The notes under the pieces were generated by a model. That model made no database searches, was not told the DNA's origin, and was given only the letters and a program-made list of their open reading frames with translations. Below, piece by piece: positions 56,641-64,000 of a stretch of 64,000 nucleotides of DNA. Numbering within the stretch: position 1 is the first letter of the stretch; each line of letters starts with the position of its first letter. Both the position numbers and the translations under genes were made by a program. Source of the stretch: Hesseltinella vesiculosa (lineage: Eukaryota > Mucoromycota > Mucoromycetes > Mucorales > Cunninghamellaceae); assembly GCA_002104935.1 (NCBI GenBank), contig MCGT01000002.1:496001-560000 (forward strand), read 5' to 3'.

Positions 56641-57437
56641 ATGGCATTTATTCAACAACGGCAACGACCACCTACTTCCACCCCTGCGTTATCGTCAGAT
56701 ACCGAAGATGCTCAAAGTTTATCATCCTACATGGACACGTCTTTCCCATCCGACTCGGACACCGATTGGCATGTCATTAACCAACAGCTTTCCCCACTTT
56801 CTCGACCTAGACAACGAAGAGATTCGGCGCCGTCTGAACCCGAGTCATTGTCGTCGTATCGTCCCTCGGATATCGAATCCTATACAGATACGGACGACCC
56901 ACCCAACATTGTCTTTAGCAACTTACCAGCTCACGACGGGACGGGCGCCTTTGTGATCGATACCTCGGATGAAGATGTTCCTGCAACCGCCAGCTTGCGT
57001 GATTTCCAGCCATCTTCTTCTAGCATGCCTAATATACTATTGCCTCATGGCGGTATTCGTGCGCCCTCCTTTGCTCAAGATGATACCCCTTATTTCAAAC
57101 CCACCGTCCCACAAGAGATCTTGACTGTTCAAAATGACGATGAAACTCAAACAAAACCCTGCCGTGACCTCGACACGTATGCCCATCTCAGTTGTTTGTT
57201 TGTCGCTCACTTTTCTCATTTAGGATTCCTGGTCATCATCCATCCTTGTTTCCAATGACGTCGTTGGCCATTCTGTCAGCCTTGTGGGACAACCTTCGGC
57301 GTCTCACTACGCATTGGCTCGACGACACCAATGCATCCGACACTTTTACCACTCTGGTAGCCGAGGCTACGTTGGAAGGCTGCTTACCCTTTAGTTCACC
57401 CCTTTACATGGAATTGCCAACCATCCAACCCACTTGA
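56641..57437 (+). CDS. Disordered acidic protein with LIR-like motif (249 aa)
   Basis: Two exons (56,641-57,176; 57,224-57,437), 750 bases. N-terminal 180 residues are Ser/Asp/Pro-rich (SLSSYMDTSFPSDSDTDWHV, then SYRPSDIESYTDTDDPPNI). The stretch DSDTDWHVI fits the W-x-x-[LIV] Atg8-interacting motif preceded by acids; suggestive only. The second exon encodes a more ordered C-terminus (LAILSALWDNLRRLTTHWLD). No family recognised. It lies 157 bases upstream of ESF1 on the same strand. Confidence 0.6.
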
Positions 57438-57594
57438 TTTTTGTTGTGTCAAGTAATAAATTACAGTACCGGCACGGCACTGTGGAAAAAAAAAAATCAC
57501 CACATTCCAAACGGAGCGCAGTGGCTGGTTTCTTTCTTTTTTTTTTTTTTCCTGGTAATTTTTTTTTCCTTCTCCCCCTTATTTTTTTCCCCTC

Positions 57595-59949
57595 ATGCCT
57601 CCCAAGAAAGTGCAACAGCCAAAGAAATCCAAAGAGGAAATCCATGATCCTCGTTTCCAAAGGGTGCATAATGATCCTCGGTTTTTGCGTGCCAAAAAGC
57701 GAGACACCAAAGTCAAGATCGATAAACGTTTCCAAGCTATGCTGACCTCCAATGACTTTGCTGGTGGATCCGATCGTAAGCGATCGATCACGGCCGATAC
57801 TTTGGACGCTAACTTTTTTTTTTTTTTTCATTTATCCTAGGTGTCGTTGACAAGTATGGTCGCCAACTGGAATCCGAATCAACAAAGAAGGAAATGAAAC
57901 GCTTCTACGACCTCGACGAGGACGATGTCGACGACCAAGGCATGACTTTGGAACAAATGGAAAAGGCCATCATGGAAGACGAAGGCAACTTGGCCGACGA
58001 ATCGTCGGACGAAGATGAAGAAGACGACCGGCCTTTGACGTTGGGCGATAAAGGCTATGATCCTATGCGCGGTCAAGGCATGGTCGATTCCTCGGACGAG
58101 TCTTCGGACGAAGAGCTGGAAAGCGACACCTCTGAAGATGAAGAAGCCAAAATCCCTGTAAGGACCCCACCTCCAACATCTAGACCCACACTCACCCTTT
58201 CTGTAGAAAATTCAAGATGGCGACGAAACATCTCGTTTGGGTGTGGTGAATTTGGATTGGGACAAGATCAAATCGACGGATCTGTACCGAGTACTGAACG
58301 AATTCAAACCAACCACTGGCATCATCGAACAGGTCACCATCTACCCATCTGAATTCGGCAAGGAACGCATGGAACGCGAAGACCGTGAAGGCCCTCCCAA
58401 AGAAATCTTCCAGTCCAGTGCCATCGACAAACAACAAGAAGACTCGGATGAAGAAGTGACCGAAAAGACCCTGATCCGAGACCAGGTGGAAGAAGGCAAG
58501 GGGGAAGATTTCGATCAAGACGCCTTGCGCAAGTACCAGTTGGACCGTCTTCGGTAAGACAAGAATAAAATGAAACCGGCACATACTCATCTCTTGGACT
58601 TTATCCAGATACTACTACGCTGTTGTAGAATGTGACACAGCTGCCACAGCCAAGGCCTTGTACCAAGCTTGTGATGGCAACGAATACGAAAACAGCGCCA
58701 ACTTTTTTGATTTGCGCTATATACCCGAGGACATGGCCTTTGACCAAGACGAAGCCCGCGACACCTGCTCACAGCTGCCCAACAACTATCGTCCTGTGCC
58801 ATTCACAACCGCGGCCCTGCAACATACCAAAGTCAAGTTGACTTGGGATCAGGACGAGCCTGAGCGCATGCTGCTGACCCGCCGCAAGTTCACTGACGAC
58901 GACCTCCAGGCCCTCGACTTTGAATCGTATTTGGCCAGCTCCGAGAGTGAACACGACGAAGAAGCCGACGACGACGACGACGATGCCAACATTGCTGCCA
59001 TCCGTGCAAAGTACATGAAGCTGCTGGATAAAAACAACGGCAACGTCTATGACGATGGCGAGATCGACGACGACGCCTTTTTCCAACACCCCGGCTCCGA
59101 CGACGAGCCTGGTCAAGGCGACATGGAAATCACCTTTACCCCTGGTCTCAGCGAAACCGTGCCTGTCCGCGACGACTCAGAATCCGAGCAAGAAAAGGAA
59201 GAAACCTCCATTGAAAAGTACATGCGCAAGCAAAAGGAAAAGCGCCAAGCCAAGAAGGAGCGCCGTGAACAAGCCAAGGCTGACGAAGAAGATGAAGGTA
59301 AAACCCACCAAAGACTGGCTCGATTTGATCCTGACCTTTCCTTAGACGACAAGAAGAACAAGAAGAAGAAAAAGAAGAAGCCTACAAAGGAAGAGCGTTT
59401 GGAACAGAAACGTCAAAAAGCCGAGTTGGCTCTGCTCATGGATGATGATCAGGACAAGACCGAAGGCTTTGACATGAAGCAAGTCTTGAAGCTCGAAAAA
59501 CTGGAGAAGAAGGGCAAAAAATCTCGCAAGGACAAGCAGACCCTGGCCTCCAACCAAGACGACTTTGAAATCGATGTGGCTGATCCCCGTTTCGCTGCCA
59601 TGCAAGAGTCTCACCATTTCGCCATCGACCCCACCAATCCCCAATTCAAGAAGACCAAGAGCATGAAAAAACTGATGGATGCCCGTCAAGCCAAGCTGCC
59701 CAAACATGATCAATGGAACAAGAATACCAAGGTAAAAAAAAAAAAAACGAAACCCTCCCCTGCCCTTAAAAATTACTGGGACCGCTGCTCACGTCCTTTT
59801 CTCCCTTCTAGTCTCAGCAGCACCAACCTACCAAGGACACGCCCAAGAAGAAAAATGGTGATTTGTCAAAGCTGGTCAATGCCGTCAAACGCAAAGGCAC
59901 CTTGACGAACACCAATGTTGGCAAACGTCAAAAAACCAAGCAATCATAG
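57595..59949 (+). CDS. ESF1: Nucleolar pre-rRNA processing protein Esf1
   Basis: Six exons (57,595-57,775; 57,841-58,157; 58,207-58,553; 58,609-59,297; 59,346-59,731; 59,812-59,949), 2,058 bases, 685 aa. Esf1 is a nucleolar factor for 18S rRNA maturation in the small-subunit processome. N-terminus with DPRFQRVHNDPRFLR and KVKIDKRFQAML; acidic block EESSDEDEEDD; RLGVVNLDWDKIKSTDLYRV and YYYAVVECDTAATAKALYQA forming an RRM-like part; DPERMLLTRRKFTDDDL-type region; Lys/Glu coiled segments; and near the C-terminus the NUC153 signature VADPRFAAMQESHHFAIDPT followed by FKKTKSMKKLM. Basic tail GKRQKTKQS. Convergent with ATG13. Confidence 0.93.
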
Positions 59950-60364
59950 ACCCTCCCTCTCCTTTTGTATCATGTTAGCATCATTTCTTTCTTATCTCAT
60001 GTTTCCCCTTCCTTTCTTTCTTTTTAATATCGTAACTGTAAAAAAAAAAGCAGCATCCTCTTCATGAAATCATCATGCTGTCGTTCTCGGTCTAGGCTGG
60101 AACCAGACGTATGGGGCCCGCTTGGAGGCATCGTTTGGTGATTTTGGGGTACAATGGCGCAAAAACAATTTGGGGTTTGAAAGGGGAGAATGTCGATTTT
60201 TTATAACGTTTTCAGCGAATATGAGCAAAATAAAGTACAACCTGTGCAACGGAATAAAGAGGGAAAAGATAATATATACACAAGAATCAAAAAGAGAGAG
60301 GTGATAAAGAGAGATTGAAGACAGTAGAGCCAGGCAGCACCTTTTTTTTTGGGGGGGGGGATGG
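59950..60364. other. Convergent 3' ends
   Basis: 415 bases, AT-rich, with a T-run and a G-run (60,340-60,360) just before the ATG13 stop. No gene. Confidence 0.5.
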
Positions 60365-63300
60365 TCACCATCCACCAAACGAGGGACGAGGGCGATCGGG
60401 ATCAAAGGTGGTGGGTTCGCTCTTGCAGCTGCTTGCGCTTGGACTGTGGCGGTCTTTGTCGTCGGCGGCAAGATCGTCTTCGGCAGCGGCTCGGATATTG
60501 TCACTGCTGCTGGTTCGACGGAGTGCGTTGACCATCATGCGACGGGTCTTGAAGATGGTGCCGGCGGCCGGGGTAGGATTGGCTACCTCCTGCGATGACG
60601 ATGGCTCCATGCCCAACTCACTCATCTTGAACACCAGAGAGTCGTCATCTTCCATCAGGCTGGTGCGGCCGGTAGGAGCGTCCAGGCCGCTGTCGGCGCC
60701 ACGTGTGCTGCCGGTACTCAGGACACTGGTCTGCTGCTGCGAGAGCGTGGGGCCAATGGACAGGCGGGAGCAAGAGGCCGAGGTGGTGGGGTCCGGCGTC
60801 ACGGTTGCGCTGGGGGTTGTGGCCAACACCGCTCTGCCGGTGGGCGGCAGCAGGGGTGTGGCTGAAGAGGTGGCCAAGACAACCATGGTACTGGCAGGTG
60901 GCAAGGCGGACGAGCCCAAGCCGTGTGCCAAAGCAGCCGTGGTTGGTGCAGGTGGCGGGCCATAACTCAAAGATGGTGGTGAGCGAGCGAGTTGTCTTGG
61001 CTGAATGGCCGAGGGCGGATGTGAGGCAGCGGTCGGTAGCGACATTGGAGGCGAGGCCGTCATGGTCATTGGGTGTGTGGGCAGGATGGCGGAGGCGCGC
61101 AGCTGCGGCTGCAGAGGAGCCATGGGAACCACGGAAATGGCATGGCGGTGCGCAAGCGAGGCGGACGAGGGTATTAGCAGGCCGGACTTTCGACGTTCGG
61201 ACGACGTGCGGGGTGGAGGCGTGGATCGAGGAGGAGACGTGGACGAGGGCGATGTCGAGCCGGGCATATGATGGTGATGCAAAGGAGAGGGGATAGTGGG
61301 CTGGTATGAGCGGCTAGTGGAGGTGGAAGACGAGGGGGAGATGCCTTCCGTGGTATTGGAGCCGGTGGCAGCAGGATGGCCGGCTGCTGCAGCGGAGGAC
61401 GAGGGTGGGGATGTGTGCCAGCCCAGGCCAAGCATGCTGGCCGTCATGGATTCAGACAAGTTGGTATGGGTGTCGCGCAGCATCTGAAAGTGATTAAGGG
61501 CCTTTTTGGACTTATAGATGGACCCCGAGATACTTGTGTCGGCCGAGGTTGGGGACGAGCCGTACGAATTGGATGGCGGAGGTTGCATGATGGCGGTATC
61601 CAAGGCTGGTGGCCGTTGCTGAAAGAGTTTCAGTTCAGGCTTTGTGCGCACAAACCGGTAAAACTCTTCCAGATCAGAATCTTCAAAGTCTTGGTCCTGC
61701 CAGCAAAAAAAAAAAAAAAAAATAAAACGTTAGGGTTGGCCAGGCTGTGCATCACTCTCTCTTTGTCCAATGGCTTACGAATGCTTGGTGGATGGAGCTC
61801 GTTTCACTTTGACGAGACCAACGCCGGGTCATGGCTGTGCCGCTTTCGATTCGGCTTGGGCTGCCTTTATACTTGTCAAAGCTTGATGAGAATTCGATCT
61901 TGCGACTAAGCGAGCTGGAATGACTTTCCGAAGGCTTATTAGGTCGATCCGTGGCATGCGCCTTGCCACCAACTGTTAAAAAAAAAAGTAAGCATGGTGG
62001 TTACCCGATTTCTTGTATCATTCACATTACATAATTGGTCGGCTTGAGGAGAGCTGGACAGCGATGGTGATTTGAAAGGGGAGATGGCAGGGATGGGGGC
62101 ACCTCTGGTGACAGAGCTGGTGGATGTGCTGATGATTGGATCTGCGCCGGCACCCTTGAGAGGTGAGGAAGAAATGGATTGCCGGGTGCGTCGTAATGGA
62201 TTGTCACCCGTGTAGCTGAATCGGCTGCTTGCACTTGTCGACGCAATGGGCTGAGCAAACTAAAGCAAAGGTTCATTAAATAAAATCCGAGGGGTCTCTT
62301 TTTGACACTTACCTTTTCTGTATATGGACGGGAATCACCATACATCGACACAGGCCGGGAGCGGGGCTGGTCATATTTTGTGACGGTGGGGGTAAAATAG
62401 TATTCATCCATGTCTACAAAGCGAGTGCTGAAATCCCGTTCAACATCCTCCAGCTGGAATTCACAGTTACGGCGGTATTGGACTTGTAGTTTGAAGGTTC
62501 CGAGAGGCGTGACAATGTCGGAGAAAGAGTAGGTCTGGAGCGGGTGGCGAGCATCGCCTTCGAGGATAGTGCCTTCCAAGGAGATTTCATCGTGGCGTCG
62601 GATGGCATAGGACCGGAATTGATAGCCCAATTTGAGATCGGTCGCGGGCTGCTTGACGACGTGGCGGAACAGATGATGGCCGGGCAAAAGACGCACCAAG
62701 GAATGCAGCGATCTAAAAAACACAATGGATCGTTTGTACAGGCTCGGAAGATCAACCGCATATTCAGGCAAGGGGTGGCTAAGCAAGTGGCATCATGAAA
62801 AAAGAAGTGAGTCATGATGCGTAAAATAAAAAAGGCGAAGGCTCTTACGTTAGGTTCAGCACCCAGGTTTCTAACATGATTCTTTGGATGGCATCGGTAG
62901 AGGAGGAGCCCAAATCAACCCTGTTGCGGCGAAGATTGTCATCCAACACCATGAGGGCTTGGGAGGTGTGGATTTTGGAGGTGTCTAAGAAAACGTCGAT
63001 GATCATCGGAGGCGGGGCTTCTTGGTCAGCATGGATCGCTAGGCCTCGCCAATACTTTACTTCTTCTCGTACGGCCTCACTATCCTCGGTAGCGATGTTA
63101 AACTAAAGAAAGGTGAGTGGGCGAAGGAATATTTTGGTGCATGCCAGTCTCACCCATTTATTCAGTTTTCCGCGGGTTTTGGACTGGCAGCGGGCTTGAA
63201 TGATGGTTTGGGCTGTCTTTGTGTAAAAGTTCTTTGGCGTCGATAAAAAAAAAAAGGGTGAGTCGTCGTTAAAGACAGCAGGGTAGCAGCTAACCTGAAT

Positions 63301-63429
63301 GATGTGATCCAATTTTGAGTTTCGAGTGCTGGAGGAAGAGGAGATTGGCACTGGGCCGTCTGTGGCAGCAGGTGACAGGGACGAAGAAGGTGACAGGGAA
63401 GATTTGAATGACAAGGGTCGTGGTTGCAT
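60365..63429 (-). CDS. ATG13: Autophagy protein Atg13
   Basis: Seven exons on minus (63,429-63,295; 63,231-63,154; 63,102-62,849; 62,778-62,313; 62,259-62,031; 61,972-61,779; 61,696-60,365), 2,688 bases, 895 aa. The N-terminal HORMA domain (about residues 40-300) shows LDHIIQNFYTKTAQTIIQAR, LNKWFNIATEDSEAVREEV, RIMLETWVLNL, LPSLYKRSIVFFRSLHSLVR and FSDIVTPLGTFKLQVQYRRN. The remaining 600 residues are disordered, Ser/Pro-rich, with FEDSDLEEFYRFV and many possible phospho-sites, in line with Atg13 as the Atg1-kinase regulator that TOR phosphorylates. The start at MQPRPLSFK (63,429) is chosen because upstream residues come from a promoter-like region. The tail ends FGGW. Confidence 0.92.
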
Positions 63430-64000
63430 GGTTCTATCCGTTTTGATAAAATAAAAAGAAAAGATTGGCAGGCTGTCAACTACATCTGGCTCATTGCCTG
63501 AGAGCGTCCTTCCTTTACCTTGACGGTGCGTGTTGAAAAAAATGAGCAAAATGGTACCAAACAAATAATATAAAATGACAACGCAAAAAAGATGGAGATG
63601 TCTCAGCCAACTAAATGGAGGATTCGAGGAGAGGGAGAGGAGGCAAAGTGGGAGAAGATAAAGATGTTGGAAATTTGGGTAAATGAGATGAGGGGAAGGG
63701 GGAATTTACAAACGTCAAAAAAGAAAGAAAAGAAACAAGGAGGATAAAGTTTCCTTTACGTATGTTCGTTCCTTTTCTTCTCTTTTTATTTTCTAGATGA
63801 TCCCAAGCAAACTGTAAATGAAATCCAGTTGCAGAAGGATAAAGAAAAAAGTAGGTTGTTATCAAAAAGAAAAGCGTGAGTCGGCTCACACGACTCGCCT
63901 ATTTTCTTGTTGGAAACAAAATGGAAAGCGGCCAATCAGCGATCAGCATTACCTTGCAGAGCATGAATTCCCCACCTGTCTTTTTGAAATGCAACCTTTG
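63430..64000. other. Upstream of ATG13, window end
   Basis: No further gene supported. Runs of A/T and a GAGA-rich patch (63,628-63,650). Confidence 0.5.

Noticed and set aside
60315..60965. 216-aa plus-strand frame near the ATG13 3' end
   Set aside because: Antisense of the Ser/Thr/Pro-rich Atg13 C-terminus.

Overview
The window reads as nuclear DNA of a filamentous fungus, most likely an early-diverging Mucoromycota (Mucorales-like) species. Every housekeeping gene is eukaryotic and fungal: Sec31, Atg13, Erf4, a copper-fist regulator, a Gcn4-type bZIP, a ubiquitin-eL40 fusion, Ran and Esf1. The introns are short (about 50-100 bases), GT-AG, with poly-T tracts before the acceptor. Intergenic DNA is full of homopolymer A/T runs. 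I saw no tRNA, rRNA or CRISPR array.

Layout. Bases 1-7,400 hold an NmrA-like oxidoreductase (1,321-2,205, +), a 1.5 kb hairpin repeat (about 2.9-4.4 kb) and glutamine synthetase (5,711-6,837, -). Bases 7,403-23,550 form one giant imperfect palindrome: two arms of about 7.2-7.3 kb around a 1.6 kb spacer that carries a dead Tc1/mariner copy. Each arm carries the same unidentified protein-coding modules, and the outermost module occurs a third time, diverged and head to head, at 23.9-24.5 kb. Bases 24.5-26.2 kb show nothing convincing. From 26.2 kb to the end the window is ordinary, gene-dense fungal DNA.

Gene-dense part, in order: small membrane protein (26.2 kb), SEC31 (-), a small gene with a possible RecA-like fold (32.3 kb), Gcn4-like bZIP, DUF1765 protein, RTC4-like protein, ATP synthase subunit f (-) divergent from COQ4 (+), a second NmrA-like gene (-), F-BAR protein (-) divergent from a copper-fist factor (+), a Gln-rich disordered protein (-), V-ATPase subunit c (-), ERF4-like (-) divergent from ubiquitin-eL40 (+), Ran (-), a disordered protein (+), ESF1 (+) convergent with ATG13 (-). 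Exon chains were built by hand. All multi-exon models for the recognised genes sum to a multiple of three and keep family motifs across the junctions.

The part most likely to be new is the 16 kb palindrome. Its arms share open reading frames whose left/right differences often fall at third codon positions. Each arm also carries its own later insertions or nonsense changes, so the palindrome is old enough to have diverged and is not simply an assembly duplicate. A transcript through it would fold into very long double-stranded RNA. A 0.3-0.4 kb piece of each arm is shared with the small hairpin at 3-4 kb and with a worn copy at 37.9 kb, which suggests a dispersed family that tends to sit in inverted pairs.
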